Source of the DNA: Paenibacillus phytorum
GTDB taxonomy: Bacteria > Bacillota > Bacilli > Paenibacillales > NBRC-103111
DNA: 64,000 nucleotides
Direction of reading: 5' to 3'
NCBI RefSeq assembly: GCF_013141715.1
Contig: NZ_WHOA01000197.1
Span: 124,001 to 188,000 of the forward strand
Shown: one piece after another, positions 7,417-14,975 of the stretch
How positions within the stretch are numbered: position 1 is the stretch's first letter
Layout: each line of letters opens with the position of its first letter
Position numbers and translations under genes: made by a program
The notes under the pieces: model-generated
Told to the model about the DNA's origin: nothing
Database searches by the model: none
Seen by the model: only the letters and a program-made list of their open reading frames with translations

Positions 7417-7666
7417 CCTATTAAAACAATTACAAGAATATATCCAAGGTGAAATTGTATATATCCCTAAGAAAGAGCAGAAGCGCGCTGGATGGGGAGA
7501 AAATAACGGAACACGTATTATCATTGAGCGTAGAAATCGAGAAATTTTCCGGTTGTACCAAACGGGTTCCACTGTGATGGAACTTATCAAAGTCTTTCAT
7601 TTATCGGAAGACAGCATCCGCAAAATCATCGTGAAAACACGTGAATTAACAGCCAATCAAGCATAG
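7379..7666 (+). CDS. CD3324-like / Mor-type helix-turn-helix protein
   Basis: A 95-residue protein. The N-terminal half, with LPPNLLKQLQEYIQGE, IVYIPKK and WGENNGTR, is characteristic of the CD3324 family. The C-terminal half, RNREIFRLYQTGSTVMELI followed by HLSEDSIRKIIVK, is a helix-turn-helix like those of Mor/C transcription activators. Start ATG 7379 was chosen for its GAGGAGG site 11-17 bases upstream and the typical MSYKNGKDVLPP beginning. Likely a DNA-binding regulator with unknown targets. It ends at a strong terminator. Confidence 0.7.
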   Translation: MSYKNGKDVLPPNLLKQLQEYIQGEIVYIPKKEQKRAGWGENNGTRIIIERRNREIFRLYQTGSTVMELIKVFHLSEDSIRKIIVKTRELTANQA

Positions 7667-7699
7667 AAGCAGCATCCCTAGAGGTGCTGCTTTTTTTTT
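7667..7699 (+). terminator. Intrinsic terminator after CD3324-like gene
   Basis: AAGCAGCA and TGCTGCTT pair around a ten-base loop and are followed by a run of seven or more T. Confidence 0.9.
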
Positions 7700-7818
7700 C
7701 GTTGAGCCTGCTTAGTATAGATTGTCGTCAAATTGAAGGAAATGCCTTTACTTTCTTGAAATTAAAAAGAAAGAAAACGTTGTTTACGTCTGATCGCTTT
7801 GGAGGTGATGCAAGACAA

Positions 7819-8646
7819 ATGCAAGATGAGCTGGATATCCGCAGTTTTATTGGCACACATGATGCCGATTTTTATGATGATGGATTTCACCGTCATTCGG
7901 CCGTTGAAGTCAGTATCGTGCTAGAAGGACGGTGCTTGTTCGAATGGTCGAGTCGAAGCTGGATGGAAGCAGGCCATATCGTTATTATCCCGTCAGACTT
8001 GTCACACAGGTTTGAAGCGGTGACGAATGTGAGGTTTGGGGTTATTTTGCTGCAGGGCGTAACGGCGCGTACGATGGAGCTGGTCACGAAGCTCGGAGGC
8101 AGCGGATTTACAGGCGATGGGGGTGCAGAGAGCTCACCTATATTCCTTGCTTTATCCCGACTGGACAAAGAGCGTTTCGAGCGATTGTTCCGGGAATGGC
8201 TTCGGATGAAAGCGTCGTTCTTAAAGGAGAAGCGAGCTAATTATTCGGCATGGATGGAAGTGCTGCTGCTTTTTTTACTTGAACACTCTCAGCAGGATTT
8301 GCAGGGGATGACCGTGACGAAAGCGGCTGACTACATCCGTGAAAATGTGCAGGAATCGGTTCACATTTCTGATTTGGCAGAGATGGCTGGTTTTACGGAG
8401 CCCGCCTTTCGTCGCGTATTTGAACAAATGTACGGCGTTAGCCCAAAGCAATATCAGCAGCAGTGCCGTTTGCAGGAGGCGAAATGGCTGCTTAGCTCAA
8501 CAGATAAGGATATACGTGAAATCGCCGATCAGGTAGGCTTTTTCAGGTTGCATTCCTTTTCACAGTGGTTTAAAGAGCAAGAAGGTCTCCCACCTACGGT
8601 TTGGCGGAAAAGTCAACGGTTGCAGCACGGTTCGATGTTGGACTAG
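7819..8646 (+). CDS. AraC-family transcriptional regulator
   Basis: About 275 residues with an N-terminal cupin-type sensor domain (FHRHSAVEVSIVLEG, then HIVIIPSDLSHRFE) and a C-terminal AraC DNA-binding domain with both helix-turn-helix units: VHISDLAEMAGFTEPAFRR and IREIADQVGFFRLHSFS followed by QWFKEQEGLPP. The start at 7819 follows GGAGGTGAT at ten bases; the longer frame upstream is not supported. It precedes a dehydrogenase and a sugar isomerase in the same direction and probably controls them in response to a sugar. Confidence 0.88.
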   Translation: MQDELDIRSFIGTHDADFYDDGFHRHSAVEVSIVLEGRCLFEWSSRSWMEAGHIVIIPSDLSHRFEAVTNVRFGVILLQGVTARTMELVTKLGGSGFTGDGGAESSPIFLALSRLDKERFERLFREWLRMKASFLKEKRANYSAWMEVLLLFLLEHSQQDLQGMTVTKAADYIRENVQESVHISDLAEMAGFTEPAFRRVFEQMYGVSPKQYQQQCRLQEAKWLLSSTDKDIREIADQVGFFRLHSFSQWFKEQEGLPPTVWRKSQRLQHGSMLD

Positions 8647-8715
8647 TTGCGTTTTGCGTAAATTGCGGTTCGGTTTCCCTAAATACAAGCGCTTTCTGAT
8701 TCGGTATGCTAATGG

Positions 8716-8729
8716 AGTAAACGTAAACA
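8716..8729 (+). promoter_or_regulatory. Candidate catabolite-responsive element (cre-like)
   Basis: AGTAAACGTAAACA matches 12 of 14 positions of the CcpA consensus TGWAANCGNTNWCA and lies about 20 bases before the dehydrogenase start. Motif match only. Confidence 0.35.
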
Positions 8730-8747
8730 CATAGGAGGGCACAACAG

Positions 8748-9725
8748 ATGGAAAAAGTAAGAATTGGATTTATCGGTGTAGGCGGCATGGCGGAGTACCA
8801 CATGAAAACATTGCAGCAAATCGATGACGCAGTGATTACGGCCGTATGCGATATGAACGCGGATCGGGCGAGGGAGATAGCTGAGACTTTCGGCGCAAAG
8901 CCGTACGGCACTTTGGAAGAAATGTTGGATGCAGGAGTAATCGATGCGCTTTATATATGCACGCCACCTTTTGCTAGGGAAGGGATTGAAGAAGCGGCTG
9001 CCGCACGGGGCATACATCTGTTATCGGAGAAACCTACCGGCTTGCAAATGGAGGAAGTGCGTCGTAAAGAGCAGATCATTCGTGAGTCGGGCATCATTCA
9101 TTCGTCAGGCTATTGCTTGCGCTATCTGGACACTGTGCAGAAGGCAAAGCAGTATTTGGCTGATAAGCAAGTAGATATGGTGCTCGCGTACCGAATTGGC
9201 GGCATGCCAGAAGTAGGTTGGTGGAGGCTTATGAATCTTTCGGGCGGTCAACTTGTAGAGCAATCGACACATCAAGTGGACTTAATTCGTTATTTGGCAG
9301 GTGAGTTTGACTACGTCCAAGCGAACTACGAGCAGCGACACATCCATCGAAATTATCCAGAGGCAACGGTGTATGATGTGGGTATCGTATCTTTCGGCCT
9401 CCGCAGCGGGGCGCTAGGCACGATCAGCAATACGGTCTTGTCCCGTAAAATTGGACGTGGGGATGTGGAGTTTTTCGGGCATGACTTCTACGTATCAATA
9501 AGCGGTATGACGGTTCGGATTGTAGATGATACGCAAGACGTGACTTTGACGTCGGAGATGGATTTTTACCTCGAGCAGAATCGGGCGTTTGTCGCAGCTG
9601 TGAAAACAGGACGGCAGGAGCTAGTGCTTGGTGATTATAGCGAAGCGGCAGCGACGCTTGAGGTTACACTGGCGGCGAATGATTCGGCCGTTGCGAAGCA
9701 AACGATAAAGATCACTTCGACATAA
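8748..9725 (+). CDS. Gfo/Idh/MocA family oxidoreductase
   Basis: NAD(P)-dependent dehydrogenase acting on a sugar or cyclitol. The N-terminal Rossmann fold shows GFIGVGGMAEYHMKTL, the conserved EKPTG lies at about residue 95 (LLSEKPTGLQ), and the C-terminal substrate domain contains the histidine-bearing GGQLVEQSTHQVDLIRYL. It is 325 residues, normal for the family. ATG 8748 follows AGGAGGGC. It lies 45 bases before a TIM-barrel sugar isomerase/epimerase, a common partner in inositol- or keto-sugar pathways. The specific substrate cannot be told from the sequence. Confidence 0.88.
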   Translation: MEKVRIGFIGVGGMAEYHMKTLQQIDDAVITAVCDMNADRAREIAETFGAKPYGTLEEMLDAGVIDALYICTPPFAREGIEEAAAARGIHLLSEKPTGLQMEEVRRKEQIIRESGIIHSSGYCLRYLDTVQKAKQYLADKQVDMVLAYRIGGMPEVGWWRLMNLSGGQLVEQSTHQVDLIRYLAGEFDYVQANYEQRHIHRNYPEATVYDVGIVSFGLRSGALGTISNTVLSRKIGRGDVEFFGHDFYVSISGMTVRIVDDTQDVTLTSEMDFYLEQNRAFVAAVKTGRQELVLGDYSEAAATLEVTLAANDSAVAKQTIKITST

Positions 9726-9770
9726 GAGTACGAATGTTTCCATTTTGAAATACACGAAGGAGGTTAAGGC

Positions 9771-10601
9771 ATGTTAAAAGGAGTCAATCAATGGTGCTTT
9801 CCTGAAGGGCTGCCCCTTCAGCAGTTATTCTCGATTAGCCGTGAGGCTGGTTATGACGCGGTTGAGCTGAATGTCAATCCGTTAGGCGGCGTTGGTCTGA
9901 CCATGGAGACGACTGCGACGGAGGCAGAGGAGATTGGCCGCATGGCAAAAGAGTACGGTATTCAGCTGCGAAGCTTGTCTACCTCTCTGCTGTGGCACAC
10001 ACCGCTATCTTCGGCGGACGCGTCTGTACGTGAGCAGGGCCGTCGCGTTGTCGAGAAACAGCTGGAGCTAGCGGAGCTGCTAGGTATCGATACGGTGCTT
10101 GTCGTGCCTGGAGCCGTCAACGAGGAGACCTCGTACGATGAGTGCTACGACCGCAGCCGTGCGGAACTAGCTTTGCTGGTGAAAGAAGCAGAACGACGTC
10201 GCGTTCGCATTGGCATCGAAAACGTGTGGAACAAATTTTTGCTTTCGCCGCTTGAAATGCGTGCTTATGTCGACGATCTCCATTCTTCTTATGTCGGGGT
10301 TTATTTTGATGTAGGCAATATTTTGCATAATGGTTATCCGCAGCAGTGGATCAAAATTCTTGGTTCACGCATATTCAAAGTGCATGTGAAGGATTATCGG
10401 CCAAGCGTAGGAAATGGCAATGGCTTTGTCCCGCTGCTCTCAGGCGATGTCAATTGGACGGCAGTTCGATCGGCGTTAGAGGACATCGGATATACCGATA
10501 CGGTAACGGCTGAAGTCGGTCTGTACGCAGAAAGTCCGCTGCAGACGGTGTATGACACTTCCCGGCACTTGGATATTATTCTTGGCGGAGCTGCGCGATA
10601 G
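9771..10601 (+). CDS. Sugar phosphate isomerase/epimerase (TIM barrel, AP-endonuclease-2 fold)
   Basis: 276 residues. Family features are the N-terminal WCFPEGLPLQQLFSISREAG and GYDAVELNV, the metal-binding Glu in IGIENVWNKFLLSP, YFDVGNILHNGYP and the HVKDYR histidine segment, and a C-terminal EVGLY. Such enzymes isomerise or epimerise keto-sugars, like hydroxypyruvate isomerase or the IolE/IolI group. ATG 9771 is led by AAGGAGG. It is the last gene of the AraC-dehydrogenase-isomerase cluster and ends at a strong terminator. Confidence 0.85.
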   Translation: MLKGVNQWCFPEGLPLQQLFSISREAGYDAVELNVNPLGGVGLTMETTATEAEEIGRMAKEYGIQLRSLSTSLLWHTPLSSADASVREQGRRVVEKQLELAELLGIDTVLVVPGAVNEETSYDECYDRSRAELALLVKEAERRRVRIGIENVWNKFLLSPLEMRAYVDDLHSSYVGVYFDVGNILHNGYPQQWIKILGSRIFKVHVKDYRPSVGNGNGFVPLLSGDVNWTAVRSALEDIGYTDTVTAEVGLYAESPLQTVYDTSRHLDIILGGAAR

Positions 10602-10637
10602 TGGGAAAGCCTTGAGATTCGCTTCCTGCCTCATAAG

Positions 10638-10668
10638 AAGACCCCGGCACTTCAAGTGTCGGGGTCTT
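10638..10668 (+). terminator. Intrinsic terminator after the isomerase gene
   Basis: AAGACCCCGGCACTT pairs with AAGTGTCGGGGTCTT (one G-T position) around a one- or two-base loop, followed by CTTAT. Probably bidirectional. Confidence 0.8.
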
Positions 10669-10723
10669 CTTATATCAAAGTGATCGGACTCTAAAAAAAG
10701 TGCATAAATATACAGTTGGTGTG

Positions 10724-10770
10724 AAAATGAGGAGCCGCGCAAATTTATCTGTATGGCTTCTCATTTTTTT
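10724..10770 (+). terminator. Second hairpin with T7
   Basis: AAAATGAGGAGCC pairs with GGCTTCTCATTTTTT across an 18-base loop. It could end a minus- or plus-strand transcript. No gene lies between 10602 and 11005. Confidence 0.55.
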
Positions 10771-10778
10771 AAATATTC

Positions 10779-10919
10779 TTACATACGTGTCAGCTCTGAA
10801 TGAACGACGCGATGTGCTGCAACATACTTGTTTTTAGGGCTGATACCGAATACAGCAAACAGTATATCCCTATCGCTCGACGAAAATTGCACCTCGTACG
10901 CCTTCGTCCGTCCGAGGAA
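10779..10919 (-). other. Possible short gene or C-terminal remnant
   Basis: An open frame of 46 codons on the minus strand reads protein-like, with YEVQFSSSDRDILFAVFGIS followed by PKNKYVAAHRVVHSELTRM and a stop. A GTG lies at its ninth codon with no good ribosome site. It may be the tail of a lost gene. The family is not recognised. Confidence 0.25.
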
Positions 10920-11005
10920 CTAATTCACTTATACGATTCGTTGGTGAGAGGGTTCGCCGACAGAAAATAAATAATTAAGTCAGTTGACATTTAAAAACAT
11001 TCACG

Positions 11006-11533
11006 ATGAGCTTTCTTTTACTGATAATCATTCTGATTGGTGGGGTCATTTTTGCGAGACCCTTTGATGATTCTCAACGGGCTACCATCGATGTCGACCG
11101 AAACGCCCAGGTCATCGTCGACCTTTCCATCGAAATCAACGCTCCACAAGAGACCGTATGGCGGATACAGACTGGCATCAACCAGTGGCCAACTTGGCAG
11201 AAAAATGTCTCACAGGCACGGTTATCCGGTCCAATCGCGGTGGGAAGTACCTTTAAGTGGGAGACGCATGGGCTACCCATCGTCTCCATCATCCGCGAGG
11301 TCGATCCCATGCGGCGCATCGTTTGGGGCGGGCCAGCACAAGGCATCGAAGGCGTCCACGTCTGGACCATCACTCCCACCCTCAAAGGAGTTGTCGTGCA
11401 TACCACGGAGTCCTGGGACGGTCCGCCAGTTGCAGCCGACCCCGACGGCATGCGCGCGGCACTCACGTCCTCGCTCGAAGCCTGGCTTGCCGACCTCAAG
11501 ACGACTGCCGAGGCGCGGACTTCCGCGCTGTAA
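11006..11533 (+). CDS. SRPBCC (polyketide cyclase-like) protein with N-terminal hydrophobic segment
   Basis: 175 residues. After a hydrophobic N-terminus (SFLLLIIILIGGVIF) comes a START/Bet v1-type ligand-binding domain: VIVDLSIEINAPQETVWRI, GINQWPTWQKNV, GSTFKWETHG, and the C-terminal helix ALTSSLEAWLADLK. No ribosome site precedes ATG 11006 and an in-frame stop lies 19 bases upstream, so the 5' end may be truncated. GC content is higher than in its neighbours, which suggests transfer. The family is clear and the ligand unknown. Confidence 0.75.
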   Translation: MSFLLLIIILIGGVIFARPFDDSQRATIDVDRNAQVIVDLSIEINAPQETVWRIQTGINQWPTWQKNVSQARLSGPIAVGSTFKWETHGLPIVSIIREVDPMRRIVWGGPAQGIEGVHVWTITPTLKGVVVHTTESWDGPPVAADPDGMRAALTSSLEAWLADLKTTAEARTSAL

Positions 11534-11614
11534 GAAGCCGCTTTCTGATGGTCCGTTTTATACGAAACATAGGAGGTGCTTACTTGGCTCTGGGCAAAAA
11601 ACCTAGCCTTAATG

Positions 11615-11643
11615 AGACATACTGTCATGCAGTATGTCTTTTG
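11615..11643 (+). terminator. Intrinsic terminator
   Basis: AGACATACTG-TCATG-CAGTATGTCT is a perfect 10-bp stem followed by TTTTG. Confidence 0.8.
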
Positions 11644-11756
11644 TGCGCTTGATTGAAGGGATGCTTTCATGCCTCAGCGAATTAATGGAATTAAATGTGA
11701 AACATCTGAATTCATCGGTTAGGTAGGAGGAGTCATTATGATTTCCTTACGGAACA

Positions 11757-12110
11757 TTGCTTGCGGGAGAGAGTAATCATCATGTTGCTGCACCTTTTTT
11801 AATCTCCGTACAACCGGGTACGATATTTGGACGTCTATATGATGTAGGCCCATATCCTGCTCTTGTTCTTACTGAAGGGGATCATAAAGTGATTGGCGAG
11901 TGGTTCGAGGTAACAGAGGAAGGACTGCAAGCGATGGATATTCTGGAGGGGTACAACGGTCCCGGTGCCTCAAATGAGTATGAAAGAGTGTGGGTCAGCG
12001 ATGTCAATGGCTTGCGTGAAGGCTGGGTTTATATTTGGGAAAACATTAGCGGGCTCGTAGAGATTAATAGCTCCTCATGGAGAGCCTATTCCGCTCAAAA
12101 AAACAAGTGA
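11757..12110 (+). CDS. Gamma-glutamylcyclotransferase-like (GGCT) protein, 5' end frameshifted
   Basis: The frame encodes a GGCT/AIG2-like fold: LLAGESNHHVAAPFL, GRLYDVGPYPALVL, GEWFEVTEEGLQAMDILEGY with the catalytic-type Glu, and a C-terminal GWVYIWE. The family begins with YGTLL, and those codons are present immediately upstream (TACGGAACATTG), but the frame closes at TGA 11739. A well-led ATG (AGGAGG) sits at 11738 one base out of frame. A single-base change therefore seems to have uncoupled start and body; the only in-frame start left, TTG 11757, loses the YGT motif. The gene is probably inactive, unless there is a base-call error. Confidence 0.65.
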   Translation: MLAGESNHHVAAPFLISVQPGTIFGRLYDVGPYPALVLTEGDHKVIGEWFEVTEEGLQAMDILEGYNGPGASNEYERVWVSDVNGLREGWVYIWENISGLVEINSSSWRAYSAQKNK

Positions 12111-12198
12111 AATGTTCGATTTATTTCGACAAATTCCTATCCTGCCAGAATGCATGATGCTATAATTAAGGTAATTTATTTAGGTTGAGGAGAACGCC

Positions 12199-12573
12199 AT
12201 GTCTGTTTATAAAATATTACTTGCAGATGACGAGCTCGCGCTGCGTTTTCTGCTTACTGAAACTCTTTCTGATGAAGGTTATGCCATCTCGGAAGCTGAA
12301 GATGGTCAACAAGCGATGGAGCAATTGCAAAAAGAAACCTACGATCTTATCATACTTGACTATATGATGCCGGAGCGGACGGGTGTTGAAGTCTGTGAAT
12401 GGCTGCGACATAGCGATAATGCCAATCAGGATATACCGGTTATTTTGCTGACAGCTAAAGCCTTAGAGAAGGACAAAGAAAAAGCCAAAGCAGCAGGCGT
12501 AACCACCTATATTGTTAAACCATTCAGCCCTCTTCAATTAATTGATACGGTTGGACAATTATTACAACGTTAA
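12199..12573 (+). CDS. CheY-like single-domain response regulator
   Basis: 124 residues, a receiver domain only. The acidic pair is in LADDE, the phosphoacceptor Asp in LIILDYMMPERTG, the switch Thr in ILLTAKA and the conserved Lys in IVKPFSP. ATG 12199 follows GAGGAGA. With no output domain it must act through a partner, most simply the Hpt-REC-GGDEF-REC protein encoded 51 bases downstream in the same direction, whose Hpt domain could pass phosphate to it. Confidence 0.92.
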   Translation: MSVYKILLADDELALRFLLTETLSDEGYAISEAEDGQQAMEQLQKETYDLIILDYMMPERTGVEVCEWLRHSDNANQDIPVILLTAKALEKDKEKAKAAGVTTYIVKPFSPLQLIDTVGQLLQR

Positions 12574-12624
12574 TTCGAACTATATAGAGATTATTTTATA
12601 TATAAAAAAGGGTGATTGGCTGTC

Positions 12625-14382
12625 ATGAGTAATACGAATCTAGAGGGGTTGAAGGACTCCAAGTCAGTATCGGATAGAGATGCAAGAATTCTTAGACAAG
12701 GAAGAAAGCTGTTTATTCGTGAATTTGAAAAGCAGCTTAAACAACTTAACTTGCTGCTTGATACGATCCAGATGGCGGCTGTAGCTGATGATTTAAAACA
12801 GTTTTATCGCATTGTACATACGCTTAAAGGCAGTGCGCCTATTTTTGGTTATGTCAGGATCGGTAAGCTGGCTGAGGATATGGTTCGAACCTGGGAGTGG
12901 ACGCAATCCATGGATATTGACGGAGAAGAGTTGCTCATGGCAATCAATCCGATTATTGAAAGCTCAGAACGCAGTATTCATTCACTTCGAGAAATGAATA
13001 TGGAATATGAAATCAGTGTGACGGAAATCCAGATGGATGAACAGCAGGATCCTGGAGGAGGCTCTCTGCTTGGGTCCATGAAAAGTCGATTGCTGCTTGT
13101 GGATGATGACGAGGTGCTGCGCAATTATTTGACCCGTCGACTTCAACTCGATGATTGTATTGTTGATGAAGCAGCCGATGTGGAGAGCGCCATGAAATTA
13201 TTACGTGAACATACGTATGATTTAGTGACGCTGGATCTCATGATGCATCCTCAGTCTGGGTATGAACTCTTTGAATTTCTCAAAGAGGATCCGACATTGA
13301 AATGGTTACCGCTTATTGTATTGTCGGGACGTAACGATTTGAATGATAAAGTCCGCTGTTTTCACTTGGGAGCCGATGATTATGTGACGAAGCCATTTCA
13401 GTATGAGGAATTGGCCGCAAGAATCTATGGACTGCTCAAAAGGACCAAAAATTTCGAGCAGCTTGCCTTCCGTGATCCGCTGACCGGGGTGTTCAATCGC
13501 CGCTATTTCGATCTTCAGATTGGTATGGAATTACAGCGTATTGAGCGCTATCCGGCACCAATCTCACTTGTTTTTATAGATATTGATTGCTTTAAACGGA
13601 TCAATGATACTTATGGGCATCACGTGGGAGACTTGGTTCTCCAAGGCTTGGCTCATTTGCTGCAAGTGAACTTGCGTTCGACAGACCTGCTAGCACGTTT
13701 TGGCGGCGAAGAGTTCGTTATTGCCCTTCCGAATACTACGGTGGAACAGGCAGTTGCAACTATGCAGTCCATACTTAATAAAGTTCGTTTAAATGCTGTT
13801 GCACAGTACGAGGGCCAAACCTTTTCGATCACCTTTTCAGCAGGTGTTGCAGAGTGGCATGAGGGGATGACGGTTGCGGAGTGGGTGGCTAAGGCTGACG
13901 ATGCGATGTATCAAGCTAAGCAACAAGGCAGAGATAGGATTGTTAGTGCGTCGGTCGAGGATGAAGGAACAGAGCATCGTAAGTTGGCGGCCAGTCCGCA
14001 AATTAACAAGAAAAATCTACTCATCGTGGACGATGATCCGATTTTACGAGCGATTCTAACTTCCCATTTAGAGCATTTACCGATTACAATTACCCATGCT
14101 GCTGATGGTGAAGTCGCGCTCAGCTTACTGCTTGCCAATACCTATGATGCTTGTATTCTCGATGGAATGATGCCGAAGTTGGATGGGTTCTCATTGCTGT
14201 CGCAGATAAAAAAGGATCCGCGTCTAACCGTCCGGGATATGAAGGTACTTATGCTTTCAGGCAAGAAGAAGGAAGATGATTTAGCCAAAGGCTTTCAAAT
14301 GGGAGCTGACGACTATATGACGAAGCCGTTCTCGCTCGTTGAGTTGGAAGTTCGCGTGAGACAGTTAATGAACTTAGTGTGA
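12625..14382 (+). CDS. Hpt-REC-GGDEF-REC hybrid diguanylate cyclase
   Basis: 585 residues. The N-terminal Hpt domain has HTLKGSA with phospho-accepting His65. A receiver follows (LLVDDDEVL, LVTLDLMMHP, VLSGR, YVTKPF), then a GGDEF domain (RDPLTGVFNRRYFD, then ARFGGEEFVIALP), which keeps the active-site GGEEF and so should make cyclic di-GMP. The C-terminal second receiver contains LLIVDDDPILR, CILDGMMPKLDGF and YMTKPFS. ATG 12625 follows AAGGGTGAT; TTG 12616 is too close to that site. It is cytoplasmic, with no membrane span. It probably integrates a phosphorelay with c-di-GMP output together with the CheY-like protein before it. Confidence 0.9.
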   Translation: MSNTNLEGLKDSKSVSDRDARILRQGRKLFIREFEKQLKQLNLLLDTIQMAAVADDLKQFYRIVHTLKGSAPIFGYVRIGKLAEDMVRTWEWTQSMDIDGEELLMAINPIIESSERSIHSLREMNMEYEISVTEIQMDEQQDPGGGSLLGSMKSRLLLVDDDEVLRNYLTRRLQLDDCIVDEAADVESAMKLLREHTYDLVTLDLMMHPQSGYELFEFLKEDPTLKWLPLIVLSGRNDLNDKVRCFHLGADDYVTKPFQYEELAARIYGLLKRTKNFEQLAFRDPLTGVFNRRYFDLQIGMELQRIERYPAPISLVFIDIDCFKRINDTYGHHVGDLVLQGLAHLLQVNLRSTDLLARFGGEEFVIALPNTTVEQAVATMQSILNKVRLNAVAQYEGQTFSITFSAGVAEWHEGMTVAEWVAKADDAMYQAKQQGRDRIVSASVEDEGTEHRKLAASPQINKKNLLIVDDDPILRAILTSHLEHLPITITHAADGEVALSLLLANTYDACILDGMMPKLDGFSLLSQIKKDPRLTVRDMKVLMLSGKKKEDDLAKGFQMGADDYMTKPFSLVELEVRVRQLMNLV

Positions 14383-14401
14383 TAAATAAATAAAAAAACT
14401 C

Positions 14402-14440
14402 AAAGCTGTTTCTGCCATTTATATGGCGAGCAGCTTTTTT
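14402..14440 (+). terminator. Intrinsic terminator
   Basis: AAAGCTG pairs with CAGCTTT, with an inner GCCAT/ATGGC stem, followed by six T. Confidence 0.8.
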
Positions 14441-14460
14441 CTCGTCAATTGAACTTGTAT

Positions 14461-14512
14461 TTGACTTCTGTGGATTACAGTTGTAATATAACAATTGTAT
14501 TACATATGTAAT
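14461..14512 (+). promoter_or_regulatory. Sigma-A promoter overlapped by twin BlaI-type operators
   Basis: TTGACT (14461-14466), a 17-base spacer and TATA-like TAATAT (14484-14489) form a near-consensus promoter. Two palindromes of the TACA-N2-TGTA type used by BlaI/MecI repressors overlap it: TTACAGTTGTAA at 14475-14486 and ATTACATATGTAAT at 14499-14512. Autorepression of the blaI-like gene is the obvious reading. Confidence 0.7.
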
Positions 14513-14538
14513 CCTCAGAAAAATTAGGAGGTAAGCCT

Positions 14539-14913
14539 GTGAAAAGTGTTCCCCATATATCCGATGCGGAATGGGAAGTAATGAAAGTTCTATGGGCTAA
14601 GACACCATGTACGGCAAATGAAGTGATCGAAGCTTTAGAAGTCCGAACGGATTGGAAACCGAAAACAGTAAGAACGCTTTTAAACAGATTGGCCCAAAAA
14701 CAAGCCATTTCGTATTCACAAGAAAACAGGGTGTATGCCTATTTTCCATTAGTATCCGAAGACGAATGTGTAAAATCAGAAACGCAATCCTTCCTGAAGA
14801 GAATTTATGGCGGTGCTTTTAAGCCGCTGCTAGTTAACTTTTTGAAGGAAGAACAGCTGTCAGCGGAAGATATTAAAGAATTGAAAAATATTCTTGAAGA
14901 CAAAACAAAATGA
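14539..14913 (+). CDS. BlaI/MecI/CopY-family repressor
   Basis: 124 residues. The winged-helix start ISDAEWEVMKVLWAKTPCTA, then KTVRTLLNRLAQKQAISYS, is typical of BlaI/MecI, which bind as dimers and are cleaved or released on signal from a BlaR1-type membrane protease. The C-terminal dimerisation helix is VNFLKEEQLSAEDIKELKNI. The GTG start at 14539 follows AGGAGGT. The M56 protease gene lies 62 bases downstream, the usual pairing. The twin palindromes over its promoter fit autoregulation. Confidence 0.92.
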   Translation: MKSVPHISDAEWEVMKVLWAKTPCTANEVIEALEVRTDWKPKTVRTLLNRLAQKQAISYSQENRVYAYFPLVSEDECVKSETQSFLKRIYGGAFKPLLVNFLKEEQLSAEDIKELKNILEDKTK

Positions 14914-14975
14914 AGGATTTGTGGTTTGCAACGTGCCAGCTGTTATCTCTTTGACATGGTGAAGGAAAGGGCAGG

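Noticed and set aside
11074..11670. 198-codon minus-strand frame over the SRPBCC gene
   Set aside because: It is the usual antisense frame in GC-rich DNA, and it crosses a terminator; the plus strand has clear SRPBCC motifs.
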